Assembly (NCBI GenBank): GCA_037447655.1 | Contig: JBBHKE010003448.1 | Location: 350,887-414,886 of the forward strand | Reading direction: 5' to 3' | Source of the DNA: Zygnema cylindricum | Lineage: Eukaryota; Streptophyta; Zygnematophyceae; Zygnematales; Zygnemataceae | Length of the DNA: 64,000 nucleotides | Shown: positions 1-9,640 of the stretch, piece by piece | Layout of the letters: every line of letters starts with the position of its first letter | Numbering within the stretch: position 1 is the first letter of the stretch | The notes under the pieces: model-generated | What the model saw: only the letters and a program-made list of their open reading frames with translations | Told to the model about the DNA's origin: nothing | Database searches by the model: none | Program-made: the position numbers and the translations under genes

Positions 1-421
1 TTCTCTTCTAACACAGATGTAGAGACAAGATTTTTACTCAGCTGAGGAATGCAGAGTACATCTAAGAATGTAAGTATAGAAGTCTTACCCTCCACTAAGA
101 CTTTCATATCTACTTATCCCACTAGATCTGTAGTAAGTACTCTCCCATCCTATACTCTATCTCTATAGTAGGGATTTTCCTTAACTTAGTGAAGAGTTTT
201 TTATCGCGACACATATGCATGGATGCACCTGAATCGATAGTCCATCTTTCCTGTGAAGCTTCCTGAATTGCTCCAAAGGCACACTTCTGTCTTCGAGGGA
301 TCTCCTTCTCCTCCAGCCTCTCGTCAAGAAGAAGCTCCCCATCCTCCATAGAGGACTCATCCTCGGTTTCTTCGTCACCTTTATAACAACAAGTGTTTTT
401 TTCTTCCCTCCGGAAGAACAA
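1..421 (-). pseudogene. Element A protease region (truncated by window edge)
   Basis: Aspartic protease part of the copia polyprotein. The active-site context WTIDSGASMHMC is readable on the minus strand at about 213-250 (D-S-G catalytic triad intact). The downstream part (LSKNLVST-type segment, about 1-60) is cut by the window edge. It is in a different frame from the zinc-knuckle part of gag, so at least one frameshift separates them, and a second disturbance occurs near 160. Non-functional copy. Confidence 0.8.
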
Positions 422-1375
422 CCTTCACGATTCTCTTGGAGCCTCAGCTCTAACAGCTTGACACAATCTGCAATGAAGTGTCCCGGCTTTTTGCAAAAAT
501 GACAAAGACCCTTTGGGGGGCTCGGTCCTCCAGGATGATCTCTTTTCCCTTTGTACGGTTTCTTCGGGTCCTTCCCCCATCGGTCCCCTCCTGCTGCTAG
601 AGCTTGAATGCTCTTTCCTCCTCTCTTAATCTGTATTGTGTTTTCCTGCACAAGTATCATCCTGACCATTGTATTCCATTTCATGAACTATCAGGCATTT
701 CCTGTACTCGATACACTATGTTCTCGAACTCATCTGGTAACTTCGTGATAAGAGTGTTAACTTTCATTTTCATTGTACCTGTCCATCCGGCACTTTCCAT
801 CTCCATATACAAACAAGAAATATCATTACAGTAATCTAACATCTTTTCTCCTTTGTAAATGTAACTCATTAGCTTTTCCTCAACCAACTGGAGCTCATGA
901 ATAGTTCCAGCTCTATAAATCTCCACCAAACTTACCCACAACTCCTCGGCCTTGTAAATGTGAAGATGAGGAGTGGCCAAAGCTTGAGTTAGGTGCCTCA
1001 GAATGAAGTTCTTGGCAGCCATGTTTACATCCTCCCACATTTGAGTATCGTTCTTTGTGGTCTTCACAGTCGCCGCTCCCGGTACTGTGGCAATAAGAGT
1101 GAGGGGTGTCTCTTTCCCTTTCCCCTTTTCGGACACACTGCTGTCCCCATCATCTTCCTTTTCTGTTGAGGTAGTCGTTGCTATAGGGAACCTTACTCCT
1201 CCAAATCCTGGTGGAGTTCCCGAAGGTGGACGTTTCACTTGTCCACTGACGATACCCCAGTATCGTTTTTCACACAAAGCTCCCATCATCATGGCTTCCC
1301 AATAGATGAACCTAGATCCATTGAAGGTGGGCACCCTAGAGGTGGGCCCATAACCTGCAATTCTGTGTCCTCCAT
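422..1375 (-). pseudogene. Element A gag pseudogene
   Basis: Gag polyprotein, the structural shell of the virus-like particle. The start codon is at 1375 inside the LTR end. Translation would cross the primer-binding site (VMGPP...), but one base is missing there relative to M (1331-1346), which shifts the frame after about 12 codons. Downstream, the core region is open from about 1334 to 681. The CCHC zinc knuckle CHFCKKPGHFIADC (about 468-509) has all four metal ligands. It resembles M gag (51781-52785) over its full length. Confidence 0.85.
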
Positions 1376-1968
1376 TGGACTACAGAATACACGAAGCCTC
1401 TAGATAGTATTTAACTAACCCACTTCAAGCCACAACCATTGCTGCCAAAAAGGGCAAACTGCAAATTTTACTGCACCCTTGTGCAGCCTGGACTCTCCTG
1501 AGTCCGTAGCAACAAGAATCACTGAAAACGGCCAACCAGCCGATTCATTTGTTTTCGTGCGAGATAATGTTCGCACTATATAATACTTGGTTCCATGTTC
1601 TTTCGTTCGTAATTCCATTAATCGAATTCATGGTTGTAACATTTTTCAAATAAATATCAAACCTATCATATGCTAACGGACTTCTACGACAGACTGGATA
1701 GAGCTAACGGCTAAGCCGCGCTCTACCGGTCGGAGGTTCGAGTCCTGTCGGACTCAATCTTTTGTTGAGAGTGACATAAGTCACTCTTTAGCCCAACCTG
1801 CTTAAGCTAGGACAGCCATGGCTTAGCCACCCTCTCCATCCCTTAGTGACTACGATAAGTATGGTGGGTAGAGAGAGGAGGCGGAGGCAGGCTGTCCGCC
1901 TATTTCCTTTTTCCTTCTGTACTAAATTCAAACCGAGAAAATACCACATAAAACTAGTAATTTCAACA
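1356..1968 (-). repeat. 5' LTR of element A (internally deleted)
   Basis: Starts TGTTGAAAT and ends TTGCA in element orientation. At 613 bp it is about 400 bp shorter than M or C LTRs: the central promoter part (between about 1548 and 1556) is missing, and sequence jumps from the leader (gagtcc hairpin at about 1491-1506) to the tRNA-like module. The hairpin module at 1811-1896 and the tRNA-like module at 1688-1757 remain. Confidence 0.88.
1688..1757 (+). other. tRNA-like module in A LTR (antisense to the element)
   Basis: Contains a D-arm-like stretch (gactggatagagc, about 1692-1704) and a perfect Pol III B-box GGTTCGAGTCC (1735-1745), followed by GGACTCA resembling an acceptor 3' strand. 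The 5' acceptor strand and a normal anticodon loop are not evident, so I do not call a tRNA gene. The GGTCGGAGGTTC block resembles eukaryotic tRNA-Asn. The same variant sits in J LTRs (36987-37059, 62292-62366). Confidence 0.6.
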
Positions 1969-2484
1969 GTCACATCTAAAAACGCCAACGCGGCCATTGC
2001 GGAATTCCGGCTCGCACCACGGCCGTCGATGAAGACCGATATTTTATTATGTTCGTCGAAAATATGTGGGCGGTATTTGTTTCGCGATGTACAGTAAACC
2101 GTACTATTCTTAACTGTATCTATGTTCTAAGAATCTATTCGCGCCGTTAAATGAATTTGTCTATGCGCACATGTTTGAATAATTATCTAACCATATATAG
2201 TTCAGCATTGGTCTAGACTAAAGGGACAAAGCAAACGGCTACATGTAATCTGACAGACGGTAGGTACCAGGTTCAATTCTTGGGTCCTTCAAATCTCCTT
2301 TTGGTTAGTTTACCAATTTGTACTCGTGTCTCACTAGAAGGCCTTGGAAGCCATGGCTCTAACTCCCTATCCTGCCTTTAGTGACTACAAGAATTGTGCG
2401 GGCTTGGAGAAGGGAGTTAGGGGTAGAATGCCTCTGCCTTTTTCTTATCCTATTACATACCTAGAAATTACACAAATCTCAACA
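1969..2484 (-). repeat. 3' LTR of element B, right part
   Basis: Matches the corresponding part of the B 5' LTR (about 6340-6884), ending CTCAACA next to the purine tract. It includes the inverted-repeat promoter block (about 2040-2100), the tRNA-like module (2205-2291, B-box-like GGTTCAATTCT at 2270-2280) and the hairpin module (2339-2432). The left part of this LTR was separated by insertion of A and lies outside the window. Confidence 0.85.
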
Positions 2485-2499
2485 ATCCCCTTATTTTCT

Positions 2500-3180
2500 A
2501 GTCCATTTTCTTTCAACTGCTACAAAAAACAACCACCCGCTCCCCTTTTTTCTTTTTTTTTGTTTTCCTTTCATAAAACTTTAAGTGAATATCCTTATAT
2601 TTCAAAAGGTCTACTAGATGAGCTAAAATAAACATTCCATCTTGTTGATCACACATTTTATTTAGCAACCCACTTTTCATAAATCTGAGCAAAGATTTTA
2701 TCCACCTCTTCTTTATTCCATCCACACAAAAACTGATTTTTCTCTTGCAATTCAAACAGCCAGCCCCATCTCCAACTTGCACTACACACTCAGATGCTAA
2801 CCTTTTTACAAGCACACCTTCATAGATGGCATCACTCCCATTAGTGATGTCAAAAGCATTACCCCCCAAATTTATCCTTAAATCAAAAATCCCCACTAAG
2901 TCCCTCCTAAAATCTACATCTTTCGTACTCATAACCCCATTTTCTAAACTTTCCTCACTCTTTCCCATGGAATTCTTTCCACTATCAAGTTCTGATTTTA
3001 TTCCCAATAAATATTTCTCCTCCCCTAAACCTTTCATTAAATATTTCTCTTCTCTCTATCCTTTAAAACCATTGAAGTCTCCCTATCTGACCAGTTTTAT
3101 GTTTCCCACATATCTATAAAATTAACCTCATTATTTCTAACTCCCTCAAGTATCTCCCTTCCCTGTACTTCCCTTATACC
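2500..3180 (-). pseudogene. Element B: degenerate RT-end/RNase H remnant joined to gag
   Basis: An open frame (3037-2513, 174 aa) that I align by eye to the end of copia pol. It starts MKGLGEEKYLLGI, equivalent to MKDLGEAKYILGI near the RT C-terminus of M and K. Next come GGNAFDIT..SDA (for GGENIDITTWSDA), VVQVGDGAGC (for VLYVGDGACC), RWIKSLL (for MWVKSLL), MCDQQ (for FCDNQ) and KDIHLKFYERK (for MDIRLNFVREK). The RNase H stretch with the catalytic Glu is shortened and absent. Shared with F, so the degeneration predates both insertions. Confidence 0.75.
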
Positions 3181-3575
3181 TCGAAACGCACACTTTTGCT
3201 TTCATGGAATTTTTGTGTACTTTTCTCTCTTCTCCATTCTACCGATGTGAAGAAGCTCCAAAATTTCTTCATCCTCTTTCTCCTCTTCCCCTTCTAGATA
3301 CCAACTTCTAAGTTCTTCCAAACAAAAACACTCCTCCATATAGTGACCCGGTTTCTTACAAGCAAAGCAAACCTATTTTTTCAAAGCTCCCCTTTCTTCT
3401 CATCTCCCTCTCTTTCCACCGAAGTTTCGATAAGGTTTACCTTTGTCTTTCTTACCCTCGTCACGCTTCTGCTCATCACCGCCGTTCTTCTTATCACGCT
3501 TCCGTTCGTCTTTGTCGTTCTTCTCATCCCGCTTCCGCCACTCACCACCTGCTGTAAATACATTCACCCTGTTAC
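3181..3575 (-). pseudogene. Element B gag, C-terminal part
   Basis: Gag continues after solo LTR S1: a charged stretch (FTAGGEWRKRDEK, about 3520-3560) rich in K, R, D and E repeats, then a complete CCHC knuckle CFACKKPGHYMEEC (about 3337-3378), an acidic segment, and KQKCAF (about 3190), which in autonomous copies precedes the protease. Here no D-S/T-G protease motif follows and the frame leads into the RNase H remnant. Confidence 0.8.
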
Positions 3576-4854
3576 TGTTGTTCTTTGGTCTAAAATAGAC
3601 CGCAGAAGCCACCCAAACTATCATGCAAAAAGCTAAGTAAAAATAGGTCGACGAACAATCATATGAAATGCATCCTCCATATGCGTACACAGACGCAACA
3701 AACAACATTTAGGGTTTCATGGAATAATCGACATAAACAAACCCTAGGACAAATGCATAAACAATGCATATCAAACATATATAAAACAACATAAATAAAT
3801 AATAACAAAAGAGTGCAATCTCACATAAACATTAGATAAACAAAAGTATATCAATAAACATATCACTCAAATGCATGACCTAATCGGCAACCCTAAAAGT
3901 CTACATCTTCGGTCCCCACTTTACTAACCAGCATTGATTATTAATTCCTAACAAAGCTCATTCCTATATATACACTTGTGAGCTGTCAATGAATCACTAA
4001 GTGTCAAAATAACCAACATACATTATGTAACTGTCACTAAATCAAACTAATCGTAAGCGTACACCTGAGAGTCAAGCAATCGTGAGCGTACACTTGTCTA
4101 CAAGTACGATATTTTTCACACACAAATTAAACTGTCAAAACCCTAATTAACCACTTAAATATAAACGTCATAATAAACACTAATTTAATAATACAAATAA
4201 GACAAAACAATGTTGTTTCAAATATTTTGAAGTACACACAATCTCACAGAATCGTATGCTGAGTCATGCTGAGTCATGGTGAGTCACTCAGCGAAACTCC
4301 TTGATTTTCGTCAAAGAATCCGGGACGTCCAAAATATGATTTTGGTGAATGACGCGATTTCGCGTCCCCACTATTTGAAAAAATAACGGCGGCCTATATC
4401 CACCGTCCGTACCTCTTGCTCGACACCCTTGATGTCGCGCCGCGTGGTCTCAAAATCCACTTGATGAAGCGACGTCATGTTATCCAAATCTAGCCGTACC
4501 GTAACCGTGTCATTTGTACGAAATGCGACGTGTCACATGAAAAGTACGCGTCATTTGGGACAAATGCCGCCTGTCGCAAATAAAGTACAACAATCCAAAT
4601 ATGACGTTCCGTACCGTTGGCGTACAATTCAAATATTTCAAACATTTCATATCGGATCGCTTCGCGATCCGCCGTACATTTTCAAATGTTTGTTCGCGCC
4701 ACTCACACGTCACTTTAATTTTGCTTGTACACTTACTCCCCAATCCGCAAATCCTTTCGAACCACCACAGTATATCACGTAAATGTATACGCACGAAACG
4801 TCGCGTGCGCACCAAATTTCATGTACGCACGAAACTAAATCTTCAAAAACATTA
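3576..4854 (-). repeat. Solo LTR S1
   Basis: 1279 bp with ends TGTTGTT...CATTA (last bases decayed from CAACA), flanked by the perfect 5-bp TSD GTTAC (3571-3575 and 4855-4859). Removing it restores B gag (LRRGSN/RVNVFTAG region). No coding sequence, so it formed by LTR-LTR recombination. It shares motifs in order with S2: GCGATTTCGCGTCC-like at about 4352, and the 17-base inverted repeat GGATCGCTTCGCGATCC (4654-4670). The minus orientation is inferred from S2. Three TGAGTCA motifs lie at 4260, 4270 and 4280. Confidence 0.85.
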
Positions 4855-4859
4855 GTTAC

Positions 4860-5723
4860 TTCCCCTACAAAGCTCCAAAGTGCTTTCCCTCACAAGAATT
4901 ATCCCCATAGTAATGCTCCAAGTCTATGAGGAGCCATCCTGTCCCTGCATACTGTAAATGATGTCTTCGTACTCATATGGGAGTTTCATGATTAGTTTAT
5001 TAATCTTTCTCTCCTCAGATTCTACATATCCCGCACTAGCAAGCTCAACATATAACGCAACAATATCATTGCAAAACTCTATTATGCTACCGCCTTTATA
5101 AACATAGGCCTTAGGAAGCTCAACATATAACGCATCAATATCATTACAAAACTTTATCATGCTACCGCTTTTATAAACATAGGCCTCTATTTCCTATTTA
5201 ACTAACTGCTTCCTCTACATAGTCTCATTCTTATAAATTTGAATTAGTGTTTTCCAGATTTCCGAAGATTTGGTTAGATTTAAAAGAGTGATAGTTATGG
5301 ACTTAGACACATATCTAAGTATCAGATGTTTTCCTATAGTGTTTTTATATTCCAATTTTTTTTTGTCATTTTTATCAGTTTTTGGTTTAGTTGTAACCTC
5401 CACAAGTGGAACCATAGCCAAAAGCCTAGCTCCCCTCACCATCAGTGTCCCTTTAGCTTTCTCCCCTTCCATGGTAATGATTTTCCGTTCACCCACCGTT
5501 GCATCTTACTCCGCTTGGTTCTTTGGAAAGCCCCATATGATTTTCCAAAGTGAGTTTCTCGAAAGCTCGTTGGCAAACACCTCACTTGTCCCGAAACTAT
5601 TCCCCATAAGTGCTTTTCGAAAAGCAATCCCTCCATGATGAACTCCAAATAAGTGAAGTCTGTTCCATCAAACATAGGCACCCTAGATGGTGGGCCCATA
5701 ACCTATAATTCTATGGGCTCCAT
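4860..5723 (-). pseudogene. Element B gag, N-terminal part
   Basis: ATG at 5723 lies in the LTR end. The seventh codon is a stop (CAG to TAG) just before the PBS, after which MGPPSRVPMFDG (from 5699) continues. The Gag core then reads in several frames (FEKHLWGIVSGQVR; KHLILRYVSKSI; EIWKTLIQIY). A 75-bp direct duplication (5041-5190) repeats the YKGGSxIEFCNDI segment in frame. Ends at the S1 target site. Broken by stops and frameshifts. Confidence 0.82.
5041..5190 (-). repeat. 75-bp tandem duplication inside B gag
   Basis: Two near-identical 75-base units (5041-5115 and 5116-5190), each beginning aagctcaacatataacgca on the plus strand. The unit is exactly 25 codons, so the duplication keeps the Gag frame and doubles the FCNDI-ALYVEL helix region. 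F gag (about 24528-24610) has a single unit, so this is private to B or its sublineage. Confidence 0.8.
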
Positions 5724-6884
5724 TGCCACACAGAATTCGCACGTCCAAATAAGCTAATCTAGATCGTGCCAACTCCAAGTATTCATATAAACCCAAATGA
5801 TTGACCCCTTGACAATCAGAACCCCATTATAGCTTCACCCCTGTGAAATAAGACTTTATGTGTGCTTAGTTCCACCACAGAATGCAAAGTTAGAATATGA
5901 GTTTTGGATAACATTCCCCATTTTGAATTTCCCTTAGAAATGCAGCCACCATGGACGGCAAACACTCTGACCGAATACAGGTTTGTGTAGTTTGGACTCC
6001 TATGAGTTCGCAGAAAAAGAATCATTTGAAATGGTTAAGTGAGTTGATCGATATGGCTGGCCAAAGTTAACCTTTTATATAAGAGTGCTCTCTGGGAGAG
6101 AGGCGGCTACCTACCAAAATATTCTAAGTCCTAATAACCCTTCTCTAAGCCCCGTAGTATTGATGTACGAACCAATCATATGACTGTACCGTACAAAAAG
6201 GTACTATGGCCTATGTACTTTTTGTACGGTCTGTGTACATCATGGCCATTGAGTGGACGCGTGTCCGCATTTTACTCGTCCTTATGTTCCTCAGAATTCT
6301 AACAACCAACTGTTATCTCTCCACGTGTCGCTAGGTCACGCCACGTCTAAAAACGCCAAGGTGGCCATTCCAGAATTCCAACTCGCACCACGGCTGTCGA
6401 TGAAGACCGACATTTAATTCTGACCGTCGAAAATATGTGCGCAGTATTTGTTTCGCCGTCGAAACAAATGCGCAGTATTTGTTTCGCGATGTACCGTAAA
6501 CTGTAATATTCTAAACTGTATCTATGTACTTAGAATATATTCGCCCCGTCAAATGAATTCGTCTATGAGTACATGTTTAAAAAATAATCTAACCATATAT
6601 AATATGCATTGGTGTAGACTAAACTGACAAAGCTAACGGCTACAAGTAATCTGACATACTGTAGGTATCACGTTCAATTCCTGGGTCCGTCAAATCTCTT
6701 TTTGGTAAGTTTACTAAATTCTACTCCTGTCTCACTAAAGGGCCTAGGCAGCCATGGCTCAAACTCCCTATCCAGCCTTTAGTGACTATAATAAGTGTGG
6801 GGGTTGGAGAAGGGAGTTAAGGGCAGACTGCCTTTGCCTTTTTCTTATCCTAATACAGACCTAGAAAATACACAAATCTCAACA
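5704..6884 (-). repeat. 5' LTR of element B
   Basis: 1181 bp, element orientation TGTTGAGATTT...TTATA (the terminal CA decayed). Contains the hairpin module (6747-6832), tRNA-like module (6608-6693), a partly duplicated inverted repeat around cgaaacaaatgcgcagta (6436-6485), clustered GTAC sites (about 6170-6240), a TATA-like TATATAAAAG (about 6068-6080 on the minus strand) and gag ATG 5723. Matches the F LTR in length (1183) and arrangement. Confidence 0.88.
6747..6832 (-). other. Conserved LTR hairpin module (B variant)
   Basis: Imperfect inverted repeat. In LTR orientation the arms begin GGCAGTCTGCCC and end GAGCCATGGCTGCC; the inner stem is AACTCCCT pairing with AGGGAGTT. The loop holds CACACTTATTATAGTCACTA. 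The equivalent in J uses CTCCACC/GGTGGAG and in K CTCTA/TAGAG at similar places, so pairing is kept while sequence changes. Confidence 0.65.
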
Positions 6885-7745
6885 ATTATTTCACTATCGC
6901 GGAGCCTGCTTTAGTCCATATAATGAATTAAGGAGCTTGCAGAATTTGATCTCTTCTCCTTCCTCCACGAACCCGTTTGATTGCCTCATGAAAATCTCTT
7001 CCTCTATCGCACCATTAAGAAAAGCGGTCTTAATGTCCATCTGGTGTATTTCCATTTCTTCCACTGCTGCGAGATTTATGAGAATCCTTACTGATGGGAA
7101 AAAAAAAAGTGGAGCAAAGGTATCCTCATAGTCAATCCCTTCTTTTTGGGTGAACCCTTTCTCTACCAATCAAGCCTTATATCTCTCAATGGTATTATAT
7201 GGGTTCAGTTCTAGTTTATATACCAATTTACAGCCAATTGGTTTTCGATCTGGAGGACAATCCATAGTTCCCAAGTATTTGCTTTCATGATGGAAGCCAT
7301 CTCAACATTTATGGCTCTAATCCATCTTTCTTTTTTTGGGCTATTCAATGCCTCCAAGTATGATTGAGGCTCATCAAGATGAAATATCTTAGTTACCTTA
7401 TGAGCAGCATGTTTCTCTTGTATCTTTTTGTTGATCCTTCTCCCTCACTCAAACTCTGCAGCTAGAATGGAAGGAAGTCTCGGGTTTCTCCTAACTGTCT
7501 CATCCGCTCCCCTATTCATGGAAGTTGGTTCCAGTTCCATCTCTTCTATCTCCTCGAAGTCCATAAGGATATGTGAGGTGTCCGGTAGATCTCTTGTATC
7601 TTCGATCTCCCCTGAATATAAAATCATTGTTTCACTCATGTTTTTTTGGGTAAAGACATGACTCTCCTCGCTTTCAGACTCAAAGCGGATTTTTATCTTT
7701 TTGGTATATTTGAAGGGTTCAAATGACTTTCTTTCATCCATGACA
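6885..7745 (-). pseudogene. Element C reverse transcriptase start and IN-RT linker
   Basis: Minus strand, entering from the D insertion. The integrase C-terminal tail (DERKSFEPFKYTKKIKIRF, 7741-7685) is followed by the acidic linker ending RRNPRLPSI. The RT N-terminal region is broken between about 7170 and 7440, then VEKGFTQKEGIDYEDTFAP...HQMDIKTAFLNG...YGLKQAPR (7169-6894) carries the first catalytic Asp. Cut by B directly after QAPR, where the next codons are already stops. Confidence 0.85.
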
Positions 7746-7750
7746 AATAG

Positions 7751-8737
7751 TGTTGAATTTGGAAATCTTTACTTAGTAAATAGAGCTGTGAGGAGGAATT
7801 AAGGACTTAGAATATTTTGGGAAATGAAAACGTGTAATATTTACCTCTAATAGTGTTACAGTAATAAAAGATTAAGAGAGTGTACTATATCGCCAGCTGG
7901 ACAAGCGTCGGCAGGAAAAGGGTGTTGCAGGTTTTACGGAATAGCGCTGATGACTAGTTACATGTGTCGGGAGAATAACGAGCGGATTGACGAAATCGGA
8001 CAAACGGAACACAAACCGCATATCTAGGAAAGTATGGTACGGTCAGCCAAGAAGGGCCGTTGATTGACATCGAATTAATGGACGCGATTCAGAAGGGACC
8101 ACAAATGATGACGCACACTTGGACGGTATCAGGTGCGTCATACTACACGACAACAGTCAACCGGATGCTATGGACCACAGCTGACTAAGCGCCAAGAACA
8201 TTTAATGTACGGTCTTCTATCTCTAAATATCCGGAAACAAGGATTTGTAGTTTAACTAATTTAAAATAGTGTCGCACTATTCAGATTTAGAGAAATGGCA
8301 AAATTAGGTTTTGGAAATACTCTTGGAATAGTAAGTGCAGTTTTAGTACTTTGTCGTAGCATAGGACAGTACTGTAGTACAGTCACATAAATTAGTGTGA
8401 CTAGTAGATACTCACTGTGAGTATATAGTTTAGGACTTAGACAAATTGTGATCATCCAAGTCTTGGGATATTAATCTACTAAGGCAGTTTTTGTGAACCT
8501 GCAGTGTGAATATCTTATGGTTGACAGGATCAATTGAGTTGAATCTTTGTAGAGTGATTCTACACTGTGCTTGCTACTGTTATGCAGAATTTGAGTCTGC
8601 ATAGATCACAGAGTTGCATTCTATCACATTTTGAAGTTGGTTGTTGAGTTGGGTGCTTGTTAGCTTCTGCTTTAAATGTCTACTTCCGCTACTACTGCAT
8701 CTAGCTCTCCTCTTCCTACTGTGGTTGTAGAACAACA
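7751..8737 (+). repeat. 5' LTR of element D
   Basis: 987 bp; TGTTG/CAACA terminal inverted repeat; the same length as the 3' LTR at 19050-20036. Differences are scattered, roughly 5 percent by eye. It lacks the tRNA-like and CATGG hairpin modules of the other LTR class. The last 62 bases contain gag codons 1-20 (ATG at 8676, MSTSATT...). Confidence 0.93.
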
Positions 8738-9640
8738 GGTTATAGGCCTTTCATCAAGAATTCCCATATTCAATGGCCAAAAGTATGCATACTTGGCGGC
8801 GATGGTTGAATCTACTTTTGAAACTGCTGATCTACTGGGGGTCTTGGATGGTACCTTAGATGAAACAGATGTGAGCTGGGCGAAGAAAAACTCACTAGCG
8901 GGAAACAATCTGATTCTGTGCATCTCCAAGAATTTGGTCGTGTCTCGGCTCAAAATGAAGAAGGCAAAAGAAATCTCGGAATCACTAAAAATTGCTTTTG
9001 AGAAGTCTAATGTCCAGGAGGAACTTCTGGTGGCTAGACAAATCTGGGACTATAAATACTTCGGGGGGAGTATGGTGGAATATTGTGATAACTTTCGTGC
9101 TCTAATTGATGCACATTCGTCTGCTAGTGGCTCATTTCGTGAGTTTTAGCAGAGAGCTTTACTTGTTAGAGGACTCCCTAGTAACATGAAAGGAGTGTTT
9201 GTCCAGCTGAAAACTCATGATAAGTCTAGCTGGACATTTCAACTAGTATACAATCTGATCTTAGAAGAGGAAGCAACTACTAAAATACTTCAGGGAGAGA
9301 GATAGGTAAAAGCTTTGAACACAAATTTTGACATTAAAAATTTACTTAATCATAACAAAATTCAGGATAGAAATCAGAATCTGAATCAAAAAAACAATAG
9401 GCCAAATAGATAGTCTACCACTTGCTTTTACTGTTCTGAAAAGGGACATGGATACAAGTAATGTTCGAAGCTGAAAAAGGCAAATGAAACAGAACTATAT
9501 CGTCCAGGCTGGCAGCAAAACCCATATCATAAGGGCTTTTCTGGGAACTCTTCTCGGGGAACTGCTCTCTTCTCAAGTTCTGCAACTAAAGAGGATGATC
9601 CATTGTCTTATACTGAAGGTGAAGAAGCACAATTATTCGT
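8676..9640 (+). pseudogene. Element D gag pseudogene
   Basis: ATG 8676 is in the LTR. The frame crosses the PBS as VVEQQVIGLSSRIPIF and stays open for 157 codons to a TAG at 9147, where E has a Gln codon. Reading on in frame gives LILEEEA and the CCHC knuckle CFYCSEKGHGYK-x-C (about 9423-9465) with further stops at about 9303, 9410 and 9460. Same Gag family as E (37% of E's ORF start) and G. Confidence 0.88.

Larger units (their letters stand above)
1..1968 (-). mobile_element. Copia element A, 5' part (runs off left edge)
   Basis: Ty1/copia retrotransposon on the minus strand. Read right to left it has a 5' LTR (1356-1968), a primer-binding site (1343-1355, GGTTATGGGCCCA), gag, and the start of the protease region. 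Integrase, reverse transcriptase and the 3' LTR lie outside the window. Its right end TTTCAACA abuts sequence that continues the 3' LTR of element B, so A inserted into that LTR. GTCAC at 1969-1973 is the expected duplicated target, but its partner is off-window. Close relative of M and C. Confidence 0.9.
1969..6884 (-). mobile_element. Non-autonomous copia element B (gag plus RNase H remnant)
   Basis: Minus-strand element. It has a 5' LTR (5704-6884), PBS GGTTATGGGCCCA (5691-5703), gag (4860-5723 and 3181-3575, split by solo LTR S1), a degenerate RT/RNase H remnant, a purine-rich tract (2486-2501) and a 3' LTR piece (1969-2484) whose remainder is displaced to the left by A. Without S1 the internal region is only about 1.9 kb: protease, integrase and the RT core are absent. 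The same layout occurs in F. It inserted into the reverse transcriptase of C (right TSD candidate ATTAT, 6885-6889). Confidence 0.88.

Noticed and set aside
1688-1757. A functional tRNA gene (and likewise the modules at 33440, 48133, 53501, 63800 and others)
   Set aside because: The B-box and T-arm are good, but acceptor and anticodon arms do not fold, and the sequence recurs at the same place in every LTR; these are tRNA-like LTR modules.
3576-4854. S1 as an independent coding element
   Set aside because: No Gag or Pol similarity in any frame; TSD and TG...A ends fit a solo LTR.
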